A stretch of 64,000 nucleotides of DNA, from assembly GCA_963676875.1 (NCBI GenBank), contig OY781436.1, positions 930,001 to 994,000 on the forward strand, read 5' to 3'. The DNA is from UBA6244 sp963676875 (GTDB lineage Bacteria; Bacteroidota; Bacteroidia; Bacteroidales; F082). Below the pieces are notes generated by a model. The model was not told the DNA's origin. It did no database searches and worked only from the letters and a program-made list of their open reading frames with translations. Made by a program: the position numbers and the translations under genes. How positions within the stretch are numbered: the stretch's first letter is position 1; every line of letters begins with the position of its first letter. Positions 27,689-36,491 of the stretch are shown one piece after another.

Positions 27689-29455
27689 ATGAAAAAAGCT
27701 ACCCTCCCCCTCTTGCTCACCTGCGTATTTTGTCTGTATTCGTCCACTTTTATGGGACAATCGGTTATCAGGTCTGATAAATCAAGTACGCCAGACCGGA
27801 TGACACTCACACTTCCTTTCGTGGAGGGGTGGGATTTATGGAATTTCGACACCAATGGCTGGACCACCGAAACCGCCAACTGGGTGATGAACAACCAATC
27901 GGGCAACCCCGGTCCCACTGCCGAATTCGCCTGGGATCCACAGTTGCAAAACAACTACAATTCAGCCCTTATCAGCAGTCCGATTGATGCCTCACTCCTT
28001 ACCGAAGGCGACATTTTCCTGAATTTCGACATCCAGCTCAACAACCGTCATGCCACAGGTTTGGAGATGATGCAGGTGGAAGTTTATGACGACAGCATTT
28101 GGAATACAGTGGCCACATTTTCCAATACAGAAAGTTTTTCCTGGCAATCGCATCACATAAAAATTACCCCTTTTGCCATTCAAAACACGTTTAAAATTCG
28201 TTTTAAGGCTGTAGGCGAAAATTCCTTTGATATACTCTCGTGGTTCATCGATAATATTGAGGTGTATAGGACTTGTCCGAGTGTAAGTAATTTGTCTTGT
28301 CAGCTATGGGCTCTGGAGGATATTATTATTCATTGGGATGCTCCCTTTCCCCAGCCCATTGCCGAATGGTTGTACTATGACGATGGCGTAAATATTGATG
28401 GCATCGGGGGTCCAGACACCATGATGTGGGCCATTAAATTCGACCCTGAACAATTGGAAGAATTAGAAGGAGCTTCTCTTACGAAAATTAGCATATACAA
28501 CCGAACCAATGCCACCGATGAGTTGCGCATTTACGAAGGCCCAAATGCCGAAACACTGCGCTACAGCCAGCCTCTGGACAATCTCCCAATGGAAGCCTGG
28601 GTCACCGTTGAACTTACGGAACCCGTGCTCATTGATGTGAATCAGGAATTTTGGATTGCCGTTTATTCCACCGATGGAGCCAACTATCCAGCCGCTTGTG
28701 GCAATTACACGGGCGAACCCAATGGCGATTGGGTAACCGAGGATTGTATCAATTGGGAGCACCTTACCACCTACAATTTGATGAATACCTGGAATCTTCG
28801 GGGATTTGTAACTGATATCAGAGGAGTTGTTTCCGAATTGAAACAAAAAAAGCCTGAACCCTGCTTTGGAAAAGGCAACAGGGCAGAACTTTCCCTGTCG
28901 GGAATCGGATCCGGACAAAACAACGTATTGATGGATACTATTTCTGGAAATCGTTCCATCGTTGGGTTTAACATATATAAAAAAGAAGACCATTATGACG
29001 ACTTTGAACTCTATACTTTTTTACCCGCCATTGACAGCAACGTCTCTTGTTCGTATATTGATACGAATGTGGATTGGACAAACGGATATAACTGTTATCA
29101 AGTAACTTGCATTTGGCAAACTGACTCCGATTATTGCGAGTCAGAACCCGGATTGAGTTATGGATGGACAAATGAGGTCTGTGTCGTATTTGGAGAGGTT
29201 AATAGTCATCATAATAACAACCTGACAACCATCTACCCCAACCCCGCCACCAATCAATTCACCGTCACCTCTCCGGAAGGGTTGACTCAAATATCACTAC
29301 TTAATGTTTCGGGTCAGGTAATTTTGCAAAAAAACCCCTTGTCAGAAAAAAGTGTTTCCGTTGACGTAACAGATTTGCCATCCGGGATTTATTTTGTGAA
29401 GGTGAGCACCTTGGAGGGAATAACCACTCAGAAGCTGGTACTTAACAAACAATAG
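27689..29455 (+). CDS. Secreted adhesin-like protein with T9SS type A tail
   Basis: 588 aa: signal peptide (about 1-23), an N-terminal jellyroll-like domain (FVEGWDLWNFDTNGWTTE ... SALISSPIDASLL) resembling MAM or gingipain-type cleaved-adhesin domains, a middle beta-domain (residues about 225-375), an FN3-like region, and a sorting tail TTIYPNPATNQFTVTSPEG ... TTQKLVLNKQ. The adhesin assignment is by resemblance only. It ends 10 bases before a palindromic repeat and is convergent with the small-protein gene at 29522. Confidence 0.83.
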   Translation: MKKATLPLLLTCVFCLYSSTFMGQSVIRSDKSSTPDRMTLTLPFVEGWDLWNFDTNGWTTETANWVMNNQSGNPGPTAEFAWDPQLQNNYNSALISSPIDASLLTEGDIFLNFDIQLNNRHATGLEMMQVEVYDDSIWNTVATFSNTESFSWQSHHIKITPFAIQNTFKIRFKAVGENSFDILSWFIDNIEVYRTCPSVSNLSCQLWALEDIIIHWDAPFPQPIAEWLYYDDGVNIDGIGGPDTMMWAIKFDPEQLEELEGASLTKISIYNRTNATDELRIYEGPNAETLRYSQPLDNLPMEAWVTVELTEPVLIDVNQEFWIAVYSTDGANYPAACGNYTGEPNGDWVTEDCINWEHLTTYNLMNTWNLRGFVTDIRGVVSELKQKKPEPCFGKGNRAELSLSGIGSGQNNVLMDTISGNRSIVGFNIYKKEDHYDDFELYTFLPAIDSNVSCSYIDTNVDWTNGYNCYQVTCIWQTDSDYCESEPGLSYGWTNEVCVVFGEVNSHHNNNLTTIYPNPATNQFTVTSPEGLTQISLLNVSGQVILQKNPLSEKSVSVDVTDLPSGIYFVKVSTLEGITTQKLVLNKQ

Positions 29456-29464
29456 GCACATAAT

Positions 29465-29498
29465 AAACCTGACAGGTTTTGAAAAACCTGTCAGGTTT
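29465..29498. repeat. CCTGACAGG palindromic repeat, copy 2
   Basis: AAACCTGACAGGTTTT, GA, AAAACCTGTCAGGTTT: perfect 16-base arms. It lies between two convergent gene ends (29455 and 29522), where it could serve as a transcription barrier for both. Confidence 0.88.
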
Positions 29499-29521
29499 AC
29501 CAATATCCTGGCCAACCAAAA

Positions 29522-29752
29522 CTACTCCTCGAGGAGTTCCTTTTTCATGTCAAACACCTTCTTTCCGCCATAAGCTACTCCCAAGCCGAGTAAGATAAAG
29601 AGGCCGCTGCCAATGGGGGCTCCATCACCAACCGGGGTATTACCTCCACCCGGGCTATTTCCTCCGTTTGGAGGCGGTGGAGCCTGAGCCAACAATGCAG
29701 TGAATGAAAGGGTTAGGATCAGAACTAACAATAGGTTTTTAACTTTTTTCAT
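29522..29752 (-). CDS. Small PIGSGLFILLGL-motif exported protein (member 3)
   Basis: 76 aa. Signal peptide about 1-22 (ending LLAQ), then APPPPNGGNSPGGGNTPVG, then PIGSGLFILLGLGVAYGGKK (residues 46-65) and a charged tail KKVFDMKKELLEE. The order motif, hydrophobic helix, charged end recalls C-terminal sorting signals such as PEP-CTERM; NCBI names a Bacteroidota version PID-CTERM as far as I recall. If the hydrophobic end were removed, only a peptide of about 25 residues rich in Pro and Gly would remain. Directly downstream of the 1166-aa T9SS protein. Nearly identical in DNA to the copy at 33438-33662. Confidence 0.85.
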   Translation of the reverse strand: MKKVKNLLLVLILTLSFTALLAQAPPPPNGGNSPGGGNTPVGDGAPIGSGLFILLGLGVAYGGKKVFDMKKELLEE

Positions 29753-29770
29753 GGTAGTAGGGTGTTAAAA

Positions 29771-29802
29771 AACCTGACAGGTTTTGAAAAACCTGTCAGG
29801 TT
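29771..29802. repeat. CCTGACAGG palindromic repeat, copy 3
   Basis: AACCTGACAGGTTTT, GA, AAAACCTGTCAGGTT: perfect 15-base arms between the stop of the 1166-aa protein (29809) and the start of the small-protein gene (29752). Confidence 0.88.
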
Positions 29803-29808
29803 AGATGA

Positions 29809-32800
29809 CTAATTAATAATTACTTTTTTAACGACCGTAGACCCTTCCGAAGTAAAAGAGGCAAGGTATATTCCGGAGGTGGCCACCAGGCTCACCGAAG
29901 TTGGGCCTGTCAGATGTAATTCCTTCTGAACAATCCGGCGACCCGACATATCCGTAAGGGTAAAGATGCCCGAAGTATTGCCCTGCATGGGTTTCAGGTA
30001 GATTACTTGTCCAGAAGCATACACCAATACCTTTTCAGGTTGGGTTAGCTGTTCGATACCCGTTACGCCCAAATGAAGTACAAAACGGCCTTCGTCGTCT
30101 GAGGGGTTCCAGGCAAATTCGTAATCTCCCTTTGTGAGGTCGTGGAAGATGTTTTCTTTGGTGTCTTCCAGTATGGCCGTGGTAATGTCGGCGATTTCGC
30201 TGATGCCGATGGTGTAGAAACCCGGTGTATCGTTGGCGAAGCCCAGTTGGATGGTTTGCTGAAATGGACGCACATCGATGCTTAGGTCGCCATCGGGGCA
30301 TACGGACCAAAGCTGGCTGATTCCGGGGGTGTTGGTTTTCAGTTTCCAGGCGTCCACGGGCTGCTCGAAATCTAATTCAGCATGTTCATCGATGCGGACC
30401 CTTAATTTGTCAGAATAACTTCCGTTGGAGGCCATGAGGATAATTCCCGACTCTTGGATATTTTGGTCTTTATAAAAATTTCCGCTGCCACTATGGGTGC
30501 GGCTTGCATTAGTAAATGTAAACGTTCCTGCCGTGGCGGGGACAATAAAGAACCCCTGCATGGGTGGCACATTAAAATGATCATCTTGTTGGTACGAATT
30601 GTAGCCACTTCCATTCCAGATATAGACAGCGCCGGTATAACTCACATCGTCCCAGCTTATGGAAGAAGGATATGGATTTCCGAGCAGGTTGGCTTTATTA
30701 TATTCCCCACCTGTTCCTGAAGCAGTGTAGCTTATGGCGACATTCCCTGTATTGGGAGTTCCGGAAAAGGTGTAGGTATGGGCACCACTCTTACCGGCAG
30801 TGGCCCACAAACCATATCCCTGACCGGGAGTCATTACATCGGTGAGGGAGGTGATATCGGTCCAGGTGGCCGTTGATTCTGTCCAATACTGCATGTAATC
30901 GCCTTCGAACATTCCGGAAACAGCATGAGTAATGGGACTGCTGATGAGGTGCCATACTTCTTCACTGATGGTGCGGCTTACGGAGATGGTGCCATTGTTG
31001 GTGATGCTGCCATTGGTGATGAGTGAAGCACCGGAGTTGAGGGAGAGGGTGGCTGAAGAGCCAACAGTCAGCGCATCACAGGTAAGCGTGCCTGTGCTTC
31101 CTACAGTAAATATTCCTGTTCCTTGCAATTCCAATGAAGGTTCAGTAATTATACCCGAGAAGGTACTGCTACCGGAAAGGTTGAAAGCAAGACTGTTTGT
31201 AGTGGAAATTGTACCGCTGCCGGTAAAGCTATCACCGTCAACAACAATTTGGCTGCTGCTTGAGGTGACATCGGATCCAGCCTTTGATCCTACATTTCCA
31301 TCTATTTGAACCGCATAGTAACCAGTGCCATGTCCCAGTCCATTTAGCGTGATTGGCCCGCTGGCAGCCAATACAGAACCACCTGATATAATCGTAACCC
31401 CATTGTGTTTATAGCCTTTCCCCTCCAGGGTAATTCCTCCTCCTGCTCCGGTAGCTTCAATGGTATTGGCCCAGGAATAAATACCCCACGCATTCAATGC
31501 TGTCGCATTTGCTGACTCACCATACATATAGATGGCATCAGCAGTTGTGTTTTCCGACTTAATGACAGAACCCCCTGATGTGGATAGTTCAATACCATTT
31601 GCAGAAGTGTTTCCGCCTGTTTGTGCAATACCTTTCCAGTAAATGGTACCTGTACCTGAATTAATGCTATTCACCCCTTCCAAGCGAATGCCATCCGTAT
31701 TGCCGGTGAAACCAGCACCTCCGCCAGCTCTTCCTTTTCCATACATGGCCATATTACCGCCTGAAGTAGTGATAGTGGATGCATTAATACCAATCCCTGA
31801 AGACATCGTTCCATTACCAACAGCATAGCCATTACCGACAGTCAATCCGTTCCAGGATGTGCCGCTTGCAGCACCGCCTCCCATCCAAAGATGGCCACCG
31901 TTGGTAGTAATGGTCATGCTATTTGAGTAGATCATCCCATCGGAGTCTGCATCTGTATCTGCCCAAAAAATTACACTGCCACCGCCGGTTATCACATCAG
32001 CACCTGCTTCTTGCATGATACTGCCGCTGGCTTTCAGTAAAACACCGGTTGCACTATTGTATGTGGTGGTCATATCTGCATTGACGGAAATATTTCCGCC
32101 ATACACTGTAATAGGACCAGCTATTGTTAAAGCATTTCCAAGGGTAACATTAGCAGTGTTTGTTGATTTTCCAATGGTTAAGCCGGACACCGTTGATACC
32201 AAAGAAAGGTTAGATGGCCAGGTGAAGGCTGAGGGAAAACTGGCGCTTTTGGGTTCAATAGTGAACGTTCCCGATGTATTTATGGAGGAAGTCCCCAGCA
32301 CAAAACTATCCCCTCTGAAAATAACGTCGGAAGTGCTTGAAGGTATGTCTGAATTATTATATCCAACCATACCCACCTCACCAAGATTGGTGTGATTACC
32401 AAACCTTATGGAGGGGCCACTTGGGTGATTATTGGTTCCATCAAGGGTAATGTTCCCTGAGCTGGTATACAGCATTAGACCCCAGTCGGAATTGAGTCCT
32501 CCCCATTCATTACTATAACCGGAGCCCGTCATGCTTATATTGCCGGAGCTTGTGGTAATGGCTGTTCTGGTCCAAACTCCAACATTTTTATTGTTATTAT
32601 TTATCCCTATTATTTCAACATTGCCGGTGGTGGTATTAATCTTGGTATTGTCGAAACTAGAAAATCCTGTACCACCGACTGTACCATAACTGTATTCACC
32701 ATTGATGCTAACATTACCTGCGCCGGTAGCAATAGTAGCTTCACCATAGAAATCTATACCATTTTTATTAACTAAACCCGTCGCCGAGCCGTCGCCCACT

Positions 32801-33309
32801 GTGAGCGCAGAGGCTCCGGAGTATGGAGTCCATGAAGCAGAGCCGTCACCGCCGCCCATCCAGACCCCACCGCCATTAGTGGTAATGTCACACTGCAAAT
32901 CTATTGTTCCGCTTCCAGCACCACCACCATCGGCATCGGCCCAAAAAACCAGACTTAAAGCACCTGATGAAGAACCGATGGTTTTATTATCCGTAGTCCA
33001 AATGCTGCCATTGGCCTTCAGCGTTAAATAGCAGTTGCCACCACCTGATTTTGTGATGCTCTCAGAAACACTGATATCCCCTGATGATTGAACGATAACA
33101 GAAATACCATCACCCAACCAGATGTTTATATCACTATTTTTCAAATACCCACTTCCTGAAACGATTACCGGATCTCCACTTGCATTAACGGTAGCCGTTG
33201 TTGTGTTAGAATTAATCGTGATTTGAGCGATGATGGAATGCTGAATCAGACTGAGAAAAATGAAAATAATTAAGCTTTTGATAAATCTGGGATTTTTTTT
33301 CGTTTTCAT
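29809..33309 (-). CDS. Large beta-helix-like surface protein, T9SS type A tail (1166 aa)
   Basis: Signal peptide (about 1-28, ending SIIAQ). Residues about 30-790 are low-complexity Gly/Ser/Thr/Asn sequence in short beta repeats, with recurring LWMGGG / VWMGGG, SLVFWADADGGG / SVIFWADTDADS and TTSGGNMAMYG-like lines, as in parallel beta-helix adhesins. Residues about 800-930 hold a beta-sandwich seen in Bacteroidota surface proteins (VSRTISEEVWHLISSPITH ... LLGNPYPSSISWDD). The last 150 residues end in a sorting domain (IFTLTDMSGRRIVQKELHL ... GSTVVKKVIIN). That last part is nearly identical to the end of the 874-aa neighbour. Likely surface adhesin or matrix protein; no enzyme motif seen. Confidence 0.85.
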   Translation of the reverse strand: MKTKKNPRFIKSLIIFIFLSLIQHSIIAQITINSNTTTATVNASGDPVIVSGSGYLKNSDINIWLGDGISVIVQSSGDISVSESITKSGGGNCYLTLKANGSIWTTDNKTIGSSSGALSLVFWADADGGGAGSGTIDLQCDITTNGGGVWMGGGDGSASWTPYSGASALTVGDGSATGLVNKNGIDFYGEATIATGAGNVSINGEYSYGTVGGTGFSSFDNTKINTTTGNVEIIGINNNNKNVGVWTRTAITTSSGNISMTGSGYSNEWGGLNSDWGLMLYTSSGNITLDGTNNHPSGPSIRFGNHTNLGEVGMVGYNNSDIPSSTSDVIFRGDSFVLGTSSINTSGTFTIEPKSASFPSAFTWPSNLSLVSTVSGLTIGKSTNTANVTLGNALTIAGPITVYGGNISVNADMTTTYNSATGVLLKASGSIMQEAGADVITGGGSVIFWADTDADSDGMIYSNSMTITTNGGHLWMGGGAASGTSWNGLTVGNGYAVGNGTMSSGIGINASTITTSGGNMAMYGKGRAGGGAGFTGNTDGIRLEGVNSINSGTGTIYWKGIAQTGGNTSANGIELSTSGGSVIKSENTTADAIYMYGESANATALNAWGIYSWANTIEATGAGGGITLEGKGYKHNGVTIISGGSVLAASGPITLNGLGHGTGYYAVQIDGNVGSKAGSDVTSSSSQIVVDGDSFTGSGTISTTNSLAFNLSGSSTFSGIITEPSLELQGTGIFTVGSTGTLTCDALTVGSSATLSLNSGASLITNGSITNNGTISVSRTISEEVWHLISSPITHAVSGMFEGDYMQYWTESTATWTDITSLTDVMTPGQGYGLWATAGKSGAHTYTFSGTPNTGNVAISYTASGTGGEYNKANLLGNPYPSSISWDDVSYTGAVYIWNGSGYNSYQQDDHFNVPPMQGFFIVPATAGTFTFTNASRTHSGSGNFYKDQNIQESGIILMASNGSYSDKLRVRIDEHAELDFEQPVDAWKLKTNTPGISQLWSVCPDGDLSIDVRPFQQTIQLGFANDTPGFYTIGISEIADITTAILEDTKENIFHDLTKGDYEFAWNPSDDEGRFVLHLGVTGIEQLTQPEKVLVYASGQVIYLKPMQGNTSGIFTLTDMSGRRIVQKELHLTGPTSVSLVATSGIYLASFTSEGSTVVKKVIIN

Positions 33310-33437
33310 GGGTTTGTTATTTGATTATGAATTATTGAATTTTCTTGATAATTTTATCTGATTTGTAATGGGGCTAAAACAAAACAAAGCATTCAATTTG
33401 CTTGGGCACAATAATGAATGAGTCAGAAATTATTGAT

Positions 33438-33662
33438 TTATCCCCTTTCTTTCCTCAACTCATAAATTCTTTTCCCTCCATACGCCGCACCAAGGCCCAG
33501 TAGAATGAAGAGGCCACTGCCAATGGGGGCTCCATCACCAACCGGGGTATTACCTCCGCCCGGGCTATTTCCTCCGTTTGGAGGCGGTGGAGCCTGAGCC
33601 AACAATGCAGTGAATGAAAGGGTTAGGGTCAGGACTAACAATAGGTTTTTAACTTTTTTCAT
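33438..33662 (-). CDS. Small PIGSGLFILLGL-motif exported protein (member 2)
   Basis: 74 aa from the ATG at 33662 (MKKVKNLLLVLTLTLSFTALLAQ). The frame is open 26 codons further up, but that extension only translates an intergenic repeat and would destroy the signal peptide. Same build as the other members: PPPPNGGNSPGGGNTPVG, PIGSGLFILLGLGAAYGGKR, charged tail IYELRKERG. DNA differs from member 3 at only a few positions over about 170 bases including the ATG flank, so the duplication is recent or kept similar by gene conversion. It follows the 874-aa surface protein gene. Confidence 0.85.
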   Translation of the reverse strand: MKKVKNLLLVLTLTLSFTALLAQAPPPPNGGNSPGGGNTPVGDGAPIGSGLFILLGLGAAYGGKRIYELRKERG

Positions 33663-33671
33663 GGTATTTGT

Positions 33672-33745
33672 ATTTTGCTGTTGGCTTTTAGCTATTAGCT
33701 GTTGGCTGGCGTTAGCAATTTGCCAAGAGCTAACAGCCAAAGGCC
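33672..33745. repeat. GCTGTTGGCT / AGCTAACAGCC degenerate inverted repeat
   Basis: The spacer between the 874-aa protein stop and the small gene consists of TGCTGTTGGC, TTTTAGCTATTAGCTGTTGG and the inverse GAGCTAACAGCCAA. It takes the position that the CCTGACAGG palindrome has at the other duplicated unit. Confidence 0.65.
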
Positions 33746-33750
33746 TTTTG

Positions 33751-36375
33751 TTAATTAATAATTACTTTTTTAATGACTGTAGACCCTTCCGAAGTAAAAG
33801 AGGCAAGGTATATTCCGGAGGTGGCATTAACACTAACCGAAGTCTGACCTGACAGATGTAATTCCTTCTGAACAATCCGTCGTCCCGACATATCCGTCAG
33901 GGTAAAGATGCCCGAAGTATTGCCCTGCATGGGTTTCAGGTAGATTACTTGTCCAGAAGCATACACCAATACCTCTTCAGGTTGCGTTAGCTGTTCGATG
34001 CCCGTTACGCCCAAATGAAGCACAAAACGGCCTTCGTCGTCCGAGGGGTTCCAGGCAAATTCGTAATTTCCCTTTGTGAGGTCGTGGAAGGTGTTTTCTT
34101 TGGTGTCTTCCAGTATGGCCGTGGTGATGTCGGCGATTTCGCTGATGCCGATGGTGTAGAAACCCGGTGTATCGTTGGCGAAGCCCAGTTGCAGGTAGTC
34201 TGTAGCCGGCCTTTTATCAATTGCCAGTTTACCATCCGGGCAAACAGACCAAAGCTGACTTACGCCATCGTATGTTGACAACATTTTCCAGGCATCATCT
34301 GTTAGTGAAAACCCTTCTTCGGCTTCATCATCAATTATCAGGGTGAACTTATCTTCAAAATCTTTGTAAGTAACATATAGCACCAAACTATTTTTAATGA
34401 TATTTTTCTCTTTCAGGAAGGTACCCCCGTGTGAGCGGCTTGAATTATCTATTTGGAACAATATGGGTGACCACTCCGAATATACAAAGAACCCCTGCAT
34501 GGGTGCGATATCACCACTTGTTATTTCATTATAATCCATTCCATCAGGATTCCATAAATAAGCTGTGCCATAACTCTCATGCAAGGTAGCCCAGTCGATG
34601 GAAGAGGGATAAGGATTGCCGACCAGGTTACAACCCTGATACCATCCTGAATAATTATTGGTCATTCCTATTTCCTGAATCCCCGTATTTGGGGTGCCTG
34701 AGAAGGTATAGGCGTCACCCATGGTTTGGTCCCATAAGCAGTAACCTTTGGCGGGTATCATACTGGTGGCAGGATCGGTGATATCATAATAGCTTTGATC
34801 GGGCTCCGACCAGTATTGCAGGTAGTCTCCAAGAAAAGTATTGGCCGTAGTATTGCTATTTGGGACGGATATGAGGTGCCATTCACCAAGATCCACCCAC
34901 AGTTCAACATCCACAGACCCATTCACCGAACCATTGGTGATGAGGGATCCCCCACTGCCAACGGTAAAGCTGGCACTCGGTTCTATGGTTAAATTACCAC
35001 ACGTCAGCGAGCCTCCTGATTCAATGCCAAGGCTTGCTCCCTCATATACCATTAAACCGTCGCAACCGGCCGCTTCACCATTTGCAATGGTTGGATAGGC
35101 CGAACGGCTTTTCAAGGGATATATTTCAACATTGTCATTTACCGATGGAACAACTGCCGGAGACCAGTTGCCAGGTGTGGTCCAGAGGGATGAACTTGCG
35201 CCTGTCCAGGACCAGATCGTATTGTAATCGTATTCGTATGCACCGATGGTAGGTGGTATATGACGGCCATAGCCACGCTGGTCGGTAGGAACCGTTGATC
35301 CGTAAAGCCCGTTGGCGGTGGCTACACTGCTTGAGGAGTTAATTTTTAGTGTTTGTGTGGGGCCACCATTATTGGCCAGGCCGGAGGATAAATTCAGGGA
35401 ACCTTCATCAGAAGTTCCATTATTTGTATAGGTACCATCGCCATCCTGATCTGTCCAGTCTGAATTTTCTTCCCACGCAAACCCTTCTGAAACCCCTACG
35501 ATATTGTAGCCGTTATCGGTAGTCAGAAATGAATATTCGGAATCCAGTAAAAAATCGTGAATTGATCCAGCACTCCAATTATTGGCCAGGATCGAATTTT
35601 TTAAGGATAATTGAAAAAGACCGTAGTCATATATTCCACCACTATGCAATCCGGAGCTTTCCGCGTTGTTGGCAATGGTAGAATTTTTTATATTGGCTGT
35701 AAAATTGGGTGTTGTACCATAAAGAAATATTCCCCCTGTATTTTCTGAAATATTGTCGGTAATGGTGGTGTTCACCATGGTTAAACTTGACGGGGGCTCA
35801 GGAATACTGTGCAAATTACCGATCCAGATACCGCCTCCCTGCCCCCCGTGCTGTCCGGTTACATAATCAATTGCAAGATTATCATTGATGGTACAAGCAT
35901 TTATCGTTACTGAAGATATTAAATCAATAAATAATCCGCCACCATATTTTGCCTTGCAGTTGCTTATGGCCATCCTGTTGAGGGTAAGGTTGGCATTGTA
36001 AACATAAATCCCGCCCCCCCGATCAGCATTATTAGCCATCTCGGAGCCGTTTTGCACGGTCATATCTTCTAAGGTAACCGTTATATTGTTAACATGGGCA
36101 ATACGAAATATTCCGAACAAAAAATTGCATTGTATGACGGTATTTCCAGCCCCTGTACCGGTGATGGTGAGGCTTTTGTCAACAATCAGAGAGCCTGATG
36201 TCAGCTCAATGGTGTAACTATTATCAAAAGTAATTACATCGCCATCTTCTGCATCGGCAATGGCCTGCCTTAGGGAACCTAATCCTGAGTCGTTGTTGTT
36301 GGTAACCAACAAATTACCTGCAAAACTACATATAGAGAAGACCAAAAACGTGATCACAAATACGATTTTTTTCAT
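33751..36375 (-). CDS. Beta-helix surface protein, T9SS type A tail (874 aa)
   Basis: Start set at the ATG at 36375 (MKKIVFVITFLVFSICSFAG), which gives a clean signal peptide; the frame is open 8 codons further up. Residues about 20-395 are a right-handed parallel beta-helix of the pectin-lyase type: SGLGSLRQAIADAEDGDVITF at the start, many NxTxxNN turns, and DQRGYGRHIPPTIGAYEYD at the end, as in choice-of-anchor-Q proteins. An IWSWTGASSSLWTTPGNWSP segment and a beta-sandwich (VDLGEWHLISVPNS ... LVGNPYPSSIDW) follow, then the T9SS tail shared with the 1166-aa protein. No catalytic residues of polysaccharide lyases were identified. Confidence 0.86.
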   Translation of the reverse strand: MKKIVFVITFLVFSICSFAGNLLVTNNNDSGLGSLRQAIADAEDGDVITFDNSYTIELTSGSLIVDKSLTITGTGAGNTVIQCNFLFGIFRIAHVNNITVTLEDMTVQNGSEMANNADRGGGIYVYNANLTLNRMAISNCKAKYGGGLFIDLISSVTINACTINDNLAIDYVTGQHGGQGGGIWIGNLHSIPEPPSSLTMVNTTITDNISENTGGIFLYGTTPNFTANIKNSTIANNAESSGLHSGGIYDYGLFQLSLKNSILANNWSAGSIHDFLLDSEYSFLTTDNGYNIVGVSEGFAWEENSDWTDQDGDGTYTNNGTSDEGSLNLSSGLANNGGPTQTLKINSSSSVATANGLYGSTVPTDQRGYGRHIPPTIGAYEYDYNTIWSWTGASSSLWTTPGNWSPAVVPSVNDNVEIYPLKSRSAYPTIANGEAAGCDGLMVYEGASLGIESGGSLTCGNLTIEPSASFTVGSGGSLITNGSVNGSVDVELWVDLGEWHLISVPNSNTTANTFLGDYLQYWSEPDQSYYDITDPATSMIPAKGYCLWDQTMGDAYTFSGTPNTGIQEIGMTNNYSGWYQGCNLVGNPYPSSIDWATLHESYGTAYLWNPDGMDYNEITSGDIAPMQGFFVYSEWSPILFQIDNSSRSHGGTFLKEKNIIKNSLVLYVTYKDFEDKFTLIIDDEAEEGFSLTDDAWKMLSTYDGVSQLWSVCPDGKLAIDKRPATDYLQLGFANDTPGFYTIGISEIADITTAILEDTKENTFHDLTKGNYEFAWNPSDDEGRFVLHLGVTGIEQLTQPEEVLVYASGQVIYLKPMQGNTSGIFTLTDMSGRRIVQKELHLSGQTSVSVNATSGIYLASFTSEGSTVIKKVIIN

Positions 36376-36491
36376 GGCTAACAGTTTTTGAGTTGTCATT
36401 GGTAACGAAAAAGGAGGGTATGTTCCCTTAAAGGAGCATATTCATAAGAGATAACTCCTTGTTGCGCCTCAATCGACCTGACAGGATTATA

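Noticed and set aside
33663..33740. N-terminal extension of mini-protein 2
   Set aside because: It would translate the intergenic repeat and place 26 residues in front of a good signal peptide; ATG at 33662 matches member 3.
33751..36375. Pectate lyase
   Set aside because: The beta-helix fold is supported but no lyase catalytic residues were recognised; such folds are common in non-enzymatic surface proteins.
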